A stretch of DNA of 64,000 bases, taken from positions 186,001 through 250,000 of the forward strand of contig NZ_VTUZ01000008.1 in the NCBI RefSeq assembly GCF_008369935.1. The letters run 5' to 3'. How positions within the stretch are numbered: position 1 is the first letter of the stretch; each line of letters begins with the position of its first letter. The notes below the pieces were generated by a model. The model was given only the letters and a program-made list of their open reading frames with translations, had not been told where the DNA came from and did not search any database. The stretch is from Paraburkholderia panacisoli. Its GTDB lineage: Bacteria > Pseudomonadota > Gammaproteobacteria > Burkholderiales > Burkholderiaceae. Made by a program: the position numbers and the translations under genes. This document shows, one piece after another, positions 8,296 to 16,572 of this stretch.

Positions 8296-9351
8296 TTAGT
8301 TCTGGCCTTCGCCGCTCGCGAGGCGCGCGACCATCAGCGAGCCGAGAATGATCGCGCCGTAGATCGCCTGAATCCAGAACGACGGCACCTGGGCGAGCGT
8401 CAGCAGGTTCTGCACGACGCCGAGCAGCAGCACGCCGGAGAGCGCGCCGAGCATCGTGCCCTTGCCGCCGTCGAGCGAGATGCCGCCGATCACTGCGGCC
8501 GCGAACACCGTGAAGATCATGCCGTTGCCCTGATTCGCGTTGATCGCGCCGACATAGCCGGTCACGATCAGTCCGCCCAGCGACGCCAGCATGCTGCCGA
8601 GCACGAACACGCCCCACGTGATGCGCTCGACGCGAATCCCGGCCGCGCGCGCCGCTTCCGGATTGCCGCCGATCGCATACAGCGCGCGGCCCAGGCGGTG
8701 ATAGCGCAGCACGAAGGCGGCGATCGCGAACGCCGCCGCCGCGAGCCATACCGACAAGGGCAAGCCGAACACGATGGTGGTGGCGAGCGTGAAGAACGAC
8801 GGCGGCATGTCGAACAGCGTGCCGCCCTTGGTCGCGCCGACCAGCATGCCGCGCAGCACGATCAGCATGGCAAGCGTGACGATGAACGCGTTCAGCCGCA
8901 AACGCACCACGAGAAAGCCGTTGATAAAGCCGATCAGCGCGCCCACCGCCACGATGGCGACCAGCCCGACCGCCGCCGGCCATTGCATGCCGAAGCCCGC
9001 GGAGGCCGCCGGCATCACCAGCATCGCGCCCACGGCGGGCGCGATGCCGACTGTGGATTCGAGCGACAAATCGAACTTGCCGGTCAGCACGATCAGCGAT
9101 TCCGCGAGCACGACCAGCGCGAGCGCCGCCGATGCGCCGAGCACGCTGATCAGATTGGCCCGCGTCAGAAAGCTCGGGCTGACGAACGCGCCGATCACGA
9201 TCAGCAGGGCCAGCGCGGGCAGCAAGGCCAGATCGCGCAGGCGGGCGAGTTCGGAGCGGGCGCGCTTGCCACGTGGCGCCGGTGCGGCGGCGTGCGGTTG
9301 CGCTTGGCCTTGCGCCGCGCTGAATGCGGGGCTGGGCACACTATTCTTCAT
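8296..9351 (-). CDS. Sugar ABC transporter permease (RbsC-like)
   Basis: 351 residues with about eight to ten hydrophobic segments, in the branched-chain/ribose permease family. AALGGLIVTGYVGAINANQGNG and AAAVIGGISLDGGKG are the cytoplasmic coupling regions seen in RbsC/XylH/AraH. The ATG at 9351 is chosen because AAGGAG precedes it by 9 bases and it overlaps the ATPase stop by 11 bases. It forms the inner-membrane channel for the sugar delivered by the periplasmic protein encoded two genes upstream, probably L-fucose. Confidence 0.88.
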   Translation of the reverse strand: MKNSVPSPAFSAAQGQAQPHAAAPAPRGKRARSELARLRDLALLPALALLIVIGAFVSPSFLTRANLISVLGASAALALVVLAESLIVLTGKFDLSLESTVGIAPAVGAMLVMPAASAGFGMQWPAAVGLVAIVAVGALIGFINGFLVVRLRLNAFIVTLAMLIVLRGMLVGATKGGTLFDMPPSFFTLATTIVFGLPLSVWLAAAAFAIAAFVLRYHRLGRALYAIGGNPEAARAAGIRVERITWGVFVLGSMLASLGGLIVTGYVGAINANQGNGMIFTVFAAAVIGGISLDGGKGTMLGALSGVLLLGVVQNLLTLAQVPSFWIQAIYGAIILGSLMVARLASGEGQN

Positions 9352-10864
9352 GAAGACTGACTCCTTCAACGGATGCGATCAGGTCGTGGTCCTGCCAACC
9401 CGCCGGAAATTCGGCCGCGACACGGCCACGAAACATGACCAGCACGCGGTCACAGGTGCGCAGATCGTCGAGTTCGCCGGACACGACCAGCACGGCCTTG
9501 CCCTCTTCGCGCACGCGATCCACGACGGAGAGCAACGCTTCTTTCGATTTCACGTCGACGCCCGCGGTGGGGTCGATCAGCACGAGCACGTTGGGGTCGG
9601 TGGCCAGCGCGCGCGCCATCACGACCTTCTGCTGATTGCCGCCAGACAGTCCCGAGACGACGTGCTCCGGACCTTGCGCGACGATGCCGAGCGCGTCGAT
9701 CATCTTCTGGCCGAACGCGCGCTTCTTCGCGGGCGGCGCGATGCCGAACTTGCCGAGCAGACGCGCGATCGTCATCGACGCGTTCTCCGCGACCGATTGC
9801 GTCAGTACGAGCCCTTCGTGATGCCGGTCCTTCGGCACGCAGCCGATGCCGTGCGCCAGTGCCGCAGGCACGTCGCCGGGCGGCAACGCGACGCCGTCGA
9901 CACTGACCGCGCCGCGTTTCGCAGCGCGCAAACCGGCGATCGCTTCGGCGACGCTGGTGCGGCCGCTGCTCGTCGCACCCGTCAAGCCGACGACTTCGCC
10001 GCGCCTGACGGTGAACGACACGCCTTCGTAATCGGCGCCGGCCAGGTTGTCGACTTGCAGTGCAATCGCGGTATCGGCGGGCAACGCGTCGCGCGCAGCC
10101 GCGTCGGCGACGGCGAGGCCGCCGCGTTCGCCGGTCATCGCTTCGATCAGCTGCTCGCGCGGCAGCGCGGACACCGGCGCGCTGACGATATGCCGCGCGT
10201 CGCGCAGCACCGTCACCGTCTGGCAAATCTCGTAGACCTCCTGAAGATGATGCGAGATGAACAGGAAGGTCACGCCTTCGCGCTGCAGCTCGCTGATGCG
10301 CCGGAACAGGCGCTTGATCTCATCGCCGTCGAGTTGCGCGGTCGGCTCGTCGAGGATGATGAAGCGCGCGCCGTACGACAGCGCCCGCGCGATCTCCACC
10401 AGTTGCCGCGCTTCCACCGTCAGATCGCCGGCGCGCGCGTCCTCGCGCACGTCGATCTTCCAGTGGTCGAGCAACGCGCGGGCGTCGCGGCGCATCGCCT
10501 GCCAATCGATCATGCCGCCGCGCACCGGCTGCCGGTTGATGAACAGATTCTCCGCGACGCTCAACTCGCGGATGATCGTCGAGTGCTGATACACGCAGGC
10601 GACGCGCTCGCGCCACCCGTCGCGGTCCGCGATCGACGGTGCGGGTACGCCGCCGAAGCGCACCTCGCCGGTATCGGGCTTGCGCAGGCCGGTGAGAATC
10701 GACACCAGCGTCGACTTGCCCGCGCCGTTGCGCCCGACGAGCGCATGCGACTCGCCGGGCATCACGCGGATGCTCACGTCTTTCAGCGCGGGCGTCGAGC
10801 CGAAGCGTTTGGTGACTTCAAACGCTTCCACGACCGGCGGCACGGATGACGTCGGCTCGCTCAT
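9341..10864 (-). CDS. Sugar ABC transporter ATP-binding protein (RbsA-like, two ABC domains)
   Basis: 507 residues. The first ABC domain has Walker A GRNGAGKST, a weak signature LTVEARQLVEIARAL and Walker B FIILDEPTAQLD. The second has a degenerate Walker A (GATSSGRTSVAE) but a good signature LSGGNQQKVVMARAL and VLVLIDPTAGVD, the usual asymmetry in RbsA/MglA/XylG. The ATG at 10864 forms an ATGA overlap with the stop of the binding-protein gene, which fixes the start and implies translational coupling. It energises sugar import. Confidence 0.9.
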   Translation of the reverse strand: MSEPTSSVPPVVEAFEVTKRFGSTPALKDVSIRVMPGESHALVGRNGAGKSTLVSILTGLRKPDTGEVRFGGVPAPSIADRDGWRERVACVYQHSTIIRELSVAENLFINRQPVRGGMIDWQAMRRDARALLDHWKIDVREDARAGDLTVEARQLVEIARALSYGARFIILDEPTAQLDGDEIKRLFRRISELQREGVTFLFISHHLQEVYEICQTVTVLRDARHIVSAPVSALPREQLIEAMTGERGGLAVADAAARDALPADTAIALQVDNLAGADYEGVSFTVRRGEVVGLTGATSSGRTSVAEAIAGLRAAKRGAVSVDGVALPPGDVPAALAHGIGCVPKDRHHEGLVLTQSVAENASMTIARLLGKFGIAPPAKKRAFGQKMIDALGIVAQGPEHVVSGLSGGNQQKVVMARALATDPNVLVLIDPTAGVDVKSKEALLSVVDRVREEGKAVLVVSGELDDLRTCDRVLVMFRGRVAAEFPAGWQDHDLIASVEGVSLHEE

Positions 10865-11910
10865 TTGACCGTGTTGCCCCACAACGCTTTGTCATCGACG
10901 TTCGACTTCGTCACGAGCGGCGCAGGCAGCTGGTCTTCGAGCACCCCGGGTGCGAGCTGGATGATGTTGCTGCCGTGATCGGTCGGGCCCGGCTTGAAGG
11001 TTTGCCCGGCCAACGCGGCCTTGATGTAGAACAGGCCGTATTTCGCGTACGAATCGGCGGGCTGCGACACGGTTGCGTCGATGTCGCCACGGCGGATCGC
11101 GTCGAACTCCTGAGGAATGCCGTCGTTACTCACGATCACGACATGCTTCGCATCGCCGGCGGGAAACAGCATCTGCTTGCGCCGCAAGGTTTGCAGCGTC
11201 GGTGAAAGATACACGCCGCCCGCCTGCATGTAGATCGCTTTCACGTCGGGATTCGCAGTCAGCAGGCTATCGAGCGCGGTGGCCGCCACGTCACCCTTCC
11301 AGCTCGCCGGAATTTCCAGCAGCGACAACCCCGGATAGCCCTTCAGACACGCGCGGAACGCCTCTGACCGGTCGCGTCCGTTCACCGATGCCAGATCGCC
11401 CATGATCTGCACGACCTTGCCCGACTTCACGTGTTCGCCGATGTATTTGCACGCCTTGTCGCCGTAAGCGCGGTTGTCGGCGCGCACGACCATCGCGACC
11501 TTGCCTTGCGTCGGCGCGACATCCACGGCGACCACCGGCACGTTCTTGGCCGCGGCGGCGTCGAGCGCGCGGCTGATCGCCGCCGAATCCAGCGGCCCGA
11601 CCACGATGCCCTTCGAACCGAGGTTCAGCAGGTTGTTCATGTCGGTGATCTGCTGGACCGGATCGCCGTTCGAATTGACCGGCGCGAGGATGTCGAGGCT
11701 CATGTCCTTCGCATACGTCGGCAGGTAGTTGTTGTACGACTGCCAGAACGGCGAGGTGAGCAGCGGCAGATCGAGGCCGATCTTGCCGGCGTCGGCGGCT
11801 TGCGCGGCGCCGCTCACGGCAACGCCCGCGACACATGCAGCGGCCGCGACAGTGAACAGGGAACGACGGAACAGACGGTGGGCCGGGTACGGCCGATTGA
11901 CGAACGACAT
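10861..11910 (-). CDS. Periplasmic sugar-binding protein of ABC transporter
   Basis: 349 residues. A basic N-terminus and hydrophobic stretch ending GAAQAADAGKIG is a clear Sec signal peptide. The mature part is a type I periplasmic-binding fold (KGIVVGPLDSAAISRALDAAA, VPVVAVDVAPTQG, IMGDLASVNGRDRSEAFRACL), as in RbsB/XylF. It is the first gene of the nine-gene operon and would capture the sugar, probably L-fucose, for the RbsA- and RbsC-like partners. The upstream intergenic region carries a palindrome that is a likely operator for the divergent IclR protein. Confidence 0.9.
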   Translation of the reverse strand: MSFVNRPYPAHRLFRRSLFTVAAAACVAGVAVSGAAQAADAGKIGLDLPLLTSPFWQSYNNYLPTYAKDMSLDILAPVNSNGDPVQQITDMNNLLNLGSKGIVVGPLDSAAISRALDAAAAKNVPVVAVDVAPTQGKVAMVVRADNRAYGDKACKYIGEHVKSGKVVQIMGDLASVNGRDRSEAFRACLKGYPGLSLLEIPASWKGDVAATALDSLLTANPDVKAIYMQAGGVYLSPTLQTLRRKQMLFPAGDAKHVVIVSNDGIPQEFDAIRRGDIDATVSQPADSYAKYGLFYIKAALAGQTFKPGPTDHGSNIIQLAPGVLEDQLPAPLVTKSNVDDKALWGNTVK

Positions 11911-12003
11911 GGGGTTGTCTCCTGCTATGCGTTGTTGAACTGCGTGAACCGGTCATGGATGCCGGCACTTCGTCCTGCGCTTTCTTATCAAGTATTGGTG
12001 TGC

Positions 12004-12021
12004 GTTCATTCACCAATGAAC
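12004..12021. promoter_or_regulatory. Perfect inverted repeat, probable IclR operator
   Basis: GTTCATT-CACC-AATGAAC is a perfect 7-bp inverted repeat in the divergent region between the sugar operon and the IclR gene. A related half-site, TTCATATACGAAC, follows about 10 bases on. The location fits control of both promoters. Confidence 0.55.
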
Positions 12022-12175
12022 GTATTATTCATATACGAACTTTTTGAAGTCAAGGGATCCGCACTGCAGCAGACCCCCGTGTTTTCCCTGGACCAATGTC
12101 TCCTTGCTGAAGATTCGCCACGCACTTACATTCACCCGCCAGATAATGAAAAATCCACACGGAACCTCGCTGACG

Positions 12176-12964
12176 ATGGAAGCCGAAGACAAACACGACG
12201 ACGACCGTTACCGGGCTCCCGCGCTCGACAAAGGCCTCGACATCCTCGAACTGCTCGCCGAGCAGAAAGAAGGACTGACGCGCGCCGAAATCACCAAGCT
12301 GCTGGGCCGCAATGCGAGCGAGATGTACCGGATGCTCCAGCGTCTGGTCGCGCGGCAATACGTGGTGCGCTCGGCGGCGGGCGATCGCTATTCGCTGAGC
12401 CTGAAGCTGTATGCGCTCGCGCATCGTCATCCGCCGATGAGCCGTCTGATCGCCGAAGCGCTGCCGCTGATGCAGCGCTTTGCCGATGCCGCCGAGCAGT
12501 CGTGTCACCTCGTGGTGTACGACCGGGGCAACCTGCTGGTGATCGCTCAGGTGGACGGGCCGGGCACGTGGGGCATGTCGGTGCGGCTCGGCTCGCGGGT
12601 CGGCTTGATCGACACGGGCTCGGGCCGCGTGATGCTGGCGTTTCAGAGCATCGAGCAGCGTCAGCAGATGCTGGCCGAGCATACGAAGGTGAAGGGCGAG
12701 GTCACGATCGACCGCGACGCGCTGGAGCAGGCGTGCGAGCGGATTCGCGCGGCAGGTTTTTCGCAGAAGGACAGCCAGCAGACGTTCGGCGTGACCGATG
12801 TCACGTTTCCGATCCAGGGGCCGTCCGGCCAGGCGATCGCGGTGCTCACCTGCCCGTACCTGCGGCGCATCGATGAATACGTCGCGCCGACGCTCGAAGC
12901 GGCCACCGCGTTGCTGCGCGAGACGGTGCAGGCGCTGTCGATGTTTCGCGAGCAAGCCGCCTGA
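12176..12964 (+). CDS. IclR-family regulator of the deoxysugar operon
   Basis: 262 residues. The winged helix-turn-helix begins at YRAPALDKGLDILELLAEQKEGLTRAEITKLLGRN, as in all IclR proteins; the C-terminal effector domain includes DTGSGRVMLAF and GVTDVTFPIQGPSGQAIAVLT. The ATG at 12176 is taken (GGAA upstream); an ATG at 12146 would add ten residues and cannot be excluded. It is divergent from the transporter-catabolic operon, so it probably represses that operon until a pathway intermediate binds. Confidence 0.88.
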   Translation: MEAEDKHDDDRYRAPALDKGLDILELLAEQKEGLTRAEITKLLGRNASEMYRMLQRLVARQYVVRSAAGDRYSLSLKLYALAHRHPPMSRLIAEALPLMQRFADAAEQSCHLVVYDRGNLLVIAQVDGPGTWGMSVRLGSRVGLIDTGSGRVMLAFQSIEQRQQMLAEHTKVKGEVTIDRDALEQACERIRAAGFSQKDSQQTFGVTDVTFPIQGPSGQAIAVLTCPYLRRIDEYVAPTLEAATALLRETVQALSMFREQAA

Positions 12965-13093
12965 CGTGGATTGCTGAAAAATGGGCTGACGCGGGGGCCG
13001 TCGAAAGACGAGCGCCTGCGCACATGGTTTAGAATGGCGGCCCTCTCAAATCTACGCCGCATGAGTTCGCTCATGCGCGCCCATCGATAAGCA

Positions 13094-13639
13094 ATGGCGA
13101 AACTTCTGACCGATTCCGAATTCCAGCGTTTTTCCGAACTCCAGCAGAAGCAGTCGAGCTTCACGATCACACCTGAAGAAGCCGACGAACTGCGCGACAT
13201 CGTCGCTCACGCGCAAAAGCGCCGCGACGACCGCGCTGCGGCGATGCAAAGCATCGAAACCTTCATCCAGCAATTCGACATCAGCCCGGACGAGCTGTTT
13301 TCGCCGGAGCAGATCGGCGAGGCCGCGCGCACTTACGGCCTGATTCCGGCCGCGAAGAAAGAGCGCGTGCTGCCGCCGTCGTTCACGTTCAACGGCAAGC
13401 CGTACCAGTGGACGACCCGCGCGCTGCCAGACGATATTCGCGTGCCGCTGTTCGATGCATTCAAGGCGGGGCAGTCGGTGAAGCCGTTCATCGCGACGCT
13501 CAAGGATGCGAGCCGTTGCGCGATGACGATCGCGCGTCTGGAGCGAGAGACCGGCGCGGTGTATGCGCAGCCTTGGCTCGAGGAGTTGGCGGTGACGCGC
13601 GCGCAGGTCGATGAGGCTGCGACGAAGCTGGCGGCTTGA
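13094..13639 (+). CDS. Conserved protein of unknown function, 181 residues
   Basis: I do not recognise a named family. The first half is helical and charged (LTDSEFQRFSELQQKQSSF, ADELRDIVAHAQKRRDDR) with ISPDELFSPEQIGEAARTYGLIP; the second half has FTFNGKPYQWTTRALPDDIR, then alternating hydrophobic residues. There is no signal peptide or membrane segment. Codon use and GC match the neighbours, so it is a real gene. It starts at the ATG at 13094, and a TAGAAT-like -10 lies about 60 bases upstream. It is superficially H-NS-like in its coiled start but lacks the H-NS DNA-binding motif. Confidence 0.7.
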   Translation: MAKLLTDSEFQRFSELQQKQSSFTITPEEADELRDIVAHAQKRRDDRAAAMQSIETFIQQFDISPDELFSPEQIGEAARTYGLIPAAKKERVLPPSFTFNGKPYQWTTRALPDDIRVPLFDAFKAGQSVKPFIATLKDASRCAMTIARLERETGAVYAQPWLEELAVTRAQVDEAATKLAA

Positions 13640-13714
13640 GGTTGGGGTTTGTTTTTTTAGCGTGAGAGGCCGTTAAGGCTTCTTGCGAAACGAGAAGCCG
13701 TTCGGACTTCTTGC

Positions 13715-13736
13715 GGCGTGAGAGATCTCTCACGCC
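13715..13736. repeat. 22-bp perfect palindrome between convergent genes
   Basis: GGCGTGAGAGA followed directly by its reverse complement. It has no loop, so it is a DNA palindrome rather than a good RNA hairpin. It lies between the unknown protein and the convergent Pat-type gene. Confidence 0.7.
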
Positions 13737-13841
13737 TCTCAGCCGTTCAAGCGGCGCGTCAGTCTTTCCGCGCTGCCGCTGTTTTAGGCGGTTAGTTGCG
13801 TCCTGGATGGCGCGGCAATGATCCGTCTCTGGTACCGCCCT

Positions 13842-16238
13842 TTACGCGCGCGGAGCCTGCGCGCCGCCCTCGCGCGCCTCATCCAGCGCCATACGAAACC
13901 CAACCACGCCGGGGTCCTCGGTCCGAGTGATCGTAAAGCCGCTGGCTTTGGCAAGCGAAATCATCGGCGTGTTCTCACGCAACGCCTCGCCGACCAGCCA
14001 ATGAATGCCGCGCGCCCGCGCATAGTGGATGATCCGGTCCAACAACAATCGACCAAGTCGCCGGCCTTTCTGGTCCGAGCGCACCGCCACCGCGAATTCA
14101 GCGGTTTCGTTGTCGGGATCGGCGACGGCGCGCACCACGCCCATGGTCCGCGTGAACCCCTCTTCGCTCGTCACCGTCGCGATCAGCGCCATTTCGCGGT
14201 CGTAGTCGATCTGCGTCATGCGCGCGAGCTGCGAGTGATCGAAGCTCCCCACCGAGCCGAAAAAGCGCAAACGCAAATCCTCGGGCGTCATCGCTTCGAC
14301 GAAGTCATGATGCGCGGCCTCGTCTTCCGGACGGATCGGCCGCACCGTCACCCGCACGCCTTGCCAGTCGAGCGTCTCTTCGAAGCGGCGCGGATACGGC
14401 ACGATCGCGAGGCGGCTGCGCTGCGCCGTGAGATTCAGCACGGGATCGACCACCGTCACGTGATCGCTGTAGACCCGCAACGACAACGACAGGCCGCCGA
14501 TCTGCCTGACCTCACAGACCACCTGAGAGAGCGCCGTCAGCGCGGCCAGCGCCGGCTCCGGCGCGGCCTGCCTAGCGTAGGGCGAGCGCAAGACCAGGTC
14601 GCGCGCGAGTATGGGGTTCAGCGGCGGCAGGCCGTAGACGCGCAGCGCCTCGGATATGCCATCGGCCGACGGCACAGTGAAGTGGAACACGGGCCCGAAG
14701 TTGTCGTCGTCGTGAAGCTCGATGGCGATATCCACTATCGGGTTTCCGGACGATCCGGCGTTGCCTTCCGGCGTTTCAACCCGCAGCCCAAAGCTCTCAA
14801 GAAACCGCGCCGCCGCTTCCCCAGCCAGCTCGCGCTCGCCACCGGCCACCGCGGCGCAAATCTGCGCCTGAGCGACGTCGATCGCTTCGGGGACCTGCGC
14901 CGGCAATCCTTCCGGCGTTTGCATCAGCAACTCGCGGCCCATCCGGTAATCGACCAGCCGCGCGAACGCGCGCGCAAGGCGCTGTGGCGTCGTATGAACC
15001 GGAATGCCCTGCGCATGCAGCGCATCGCGCGTGGCGGCATCGAGGCCGCCGAAGAAACACGCGAGCAAGCCGCGATACGCGAAACGCTGATTCGCAATCA
15101 GGGCCTGCGCGACCTCGCCAACTGGCGCGCCGTGCGTCGACGCATGGACCACGAACGCGGTGCCGGTGCTGCGATGCTCGGCGAGCAGTTTGAGCGCGGT
15201 GCCGAAATGCTCGGGACGCGCGTCGTCGCCGAGTTGCAGCGGATTGCCGCCGACCGCGTGCGGCAGCGCCTGCTGCAACGCGTCCGACGCTTCGGCGGGC
15301 CACGGCGCGAGCATGCCGCCGGCGGCGGCGAATGCGTCGCAGGCGAGCGTGGCGAGGCCGCGGTCGCTGGTGATCAGCGTCGCCGACGCGCCCGCCGCCA
15401 CGCGCCCGACGCCGAGCGTTTCCACTTCGTCGAGCAGATCGTCGAGCGCATCGACGCGCACCATGCCCGCGCGCCGGAACGCGGCGGTGTAGAGGCCATC
15501 GACGGGGTCCGCGCGCCCGGAGCGCAGCGCCAGCACCGGCTTGTTGCGCGCCGCCGCACGTGCCGCCGACATGAACTTGCGCGCTGCCCGCACCGTATCG
15601 AGTTCGAGCAGAATGGCGCGCGTGCCGGGATCGCTGGCCAGATAGTCGAGCACGTCGCCGGCGTCCACGTCGGCCTCGTCGCCGAGCGCCACAGCATGCG
15701 AAAAACCGAGCCCGCGCGCGTGCGCCCAGCCGAGCACCGCATTGGTCAGCGCATTCGACTGCGACACCCACGCGACGCCGCCGGCCTTGACCGTGCACGA
15801 CGGCGCGCCCAGATGCGCGTGCAGCGCGGGCGACACCACGCCGAGGCTGCCCGGCCCGACAATGCGCAGCAGATGCGGCCGCGCCGCCGACAGCGTGTGC
15901 CGCAACGCGAGACGATCGTCATCGCTGCGCGCCTCGCCGACGATGATCGCCGCCCGCGTGCCCAGGCCCCCGAGCTTATGGACGATCCCCGGCCACGTGG
16001 CAGGCGGCGTGCAAATCAGCGCGACGCTCGGCGCTTGCGGCAGATCGCCAGCGTCGCCGATCACGGCGTGCGCGCCGAGCTTCTCGTACTTCGGGTTGAC
16101 CGGCCACAATGGGCCGTCGAAGCCGCCCTCCAGCACGCGCGCCCAGACCATCGCGCCGGTGCTGTCCGGTCGTTCGGAGGCGCCGATCACGGCGACGGAT
16201 CGGGGTCGAAACAAGGCGTCGAGATTGCGTACGGTCAC
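13842..16238 (-). CDS. Pat-type protein lysine acetyltransferase (acyl-CoA synthetase-like plus GNAT)
   Basis: 798 residues from the GTG at 16238 (GGAG 6 bases upstream). Order: CoA-binding domain (LFRPRSVAVIGASERPDSTG), succinyl-CoA-ligase-like domain (RIVGPGSLGVVSPALHAHLG), a remnant of the ATP-grasp domain, and a C-terminal GNAT domain (MTQIDYDREMALIATV, VRSDQKGRRLGRLLLDRII). Homologues acetylate lysines of metabolic enzymes such as acetyl-CoA synthetase. Compared with Salmonella Pat from memory, about 75 residues of the ATP-grasp N-terminal half are absent between SFGLRVETPEG and ELHDDDNFGPVF. The GNAT domain looks intact, so acetyltransferase activity is plausible. Confidence 0.82.
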   Translation of the reverse strand: MTVRNLDALFRPRSVAVIGASERPDSTGAMVWARVLEGGFDGPLWPVNPKYEKLGAHAVIGDAGDLPQAPSVALICTPPATWPGIVHKLGGLGTRAAIIVGEARSDDDRLALRHTLSAARPHLLRIVGPGSLGVVSPALHAHLGAPSCTVKAGGVAWVSQSNALTNAVLGWAHARGLGFSHAVALGDEADVDAGDVLDYLASDPGTRAILLELDTVRAARKFMSAARAAARNKPVLALRSGRADPVDGLYTAAFRRAGMVRVDALDDLLDEVETLGVGRVAAGASATLITSDRGLATLACDAFAAAGGMLAPWPAEASDALQQALPHAVGGNPLQLGDDARPEHFGTALKLLAEHRSTGTAFVVHASTHGAPVGEVAQALIANQRFAYRGLLACFFGGLDAATRDALHAQGIPVHTTPQRLARAFARLVDYRMGRELLMQTPEGLPAQVPEAIDVAQAQICAAVAGGERELAGEAAARFLESFGLRVETPEGNAGSSGNPIVDIAIELHDDDNFGPVFHFTVPSADGISEALRVYGLPPLNPILARDLVLRSPYARQAAPEPALAALTALSQVVCEVRQIGGLSLSLRVYSDHVTVVDPVLNLTAQRSRLAIVPYPRRFEETLDWQGVRVTVRPIRPEDEAAHHDFVEAMTPEDLRLRFFGSVGSFDHSQLARMTQIDYDREMALIATVTSEEGFTRTMGVVRAVADPDNETAEFAVAVRSDQKGRRLGRLLLDRIIHYARARGIHWLVGEALRENTPMISLAKASGFTITRTEDPGVVGFRMALDEAREGGAQAPRA

Positions 16239-16506
16239 GGGCGCTCCGCGGAGTGAGGAAGACGCGCCGGGCACGCGGCGCGCGTCACAGTCAGCATAGG
16301 CGAAGTCAGGCGTTTGCGCGGCGCGCTTGCCTGCGGGTCGTGAAAACGTCCAACAGCGGACCGGCTGCGCTCGATGCGCCGCGCACAGTCGAGATACTTT
16401 TCTCATCGGGCTTTCGTCAGATCACCGTGACCCAGGTCCGGCGCCGCTGAAGATCGGGTAACGGCGTGCGTCGGCGCGCCACGCGTAAAACGCGCGCATC
16501 GGGTAG
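16239..16506. other. Non-coding gap upstream of the Pat-type gene
   Basis: Between the Pat-type gene start and the prfC terminator. I see no gene; it probably holds the minus-strand promoter of the Pat-type gene, but no convincing -35/-10 pair was found. Confidence 0.5.
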
Positions 16507-16544
16507 AAAAAAGGCCGCGTCAGTTTGCACTGATGCGGCTTTTT
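16507..16544. terminator. Rho-independent terminator of prfC
   Basis: A 10-bp stem (GCCGCGTCAG with CTGATGCGGC, one G-U pair) with a 6-base loop, flanked by six A on the left and five T on the right. On the minus strand the A-run reads as the U-tract after prfC. Confidence 0.8.
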
Positions 16545-16572
16545 AACTGACAGGTAACAGGAACGCTGGACG

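Noticed and set aside
8774..10849. 691-residue plus-strand frame across the ABC permease and ATPase genes
   Set aside because: Shadow frame; ABC motifs are on the minus strand with ATGA overlaps.
13818..16256. 812-residue plus-strand reading frame opposite the Pat-type gene
   Set aside because: Arg-rich shadow frame with no domain match; the minus strand encodes a clear Pat protein.
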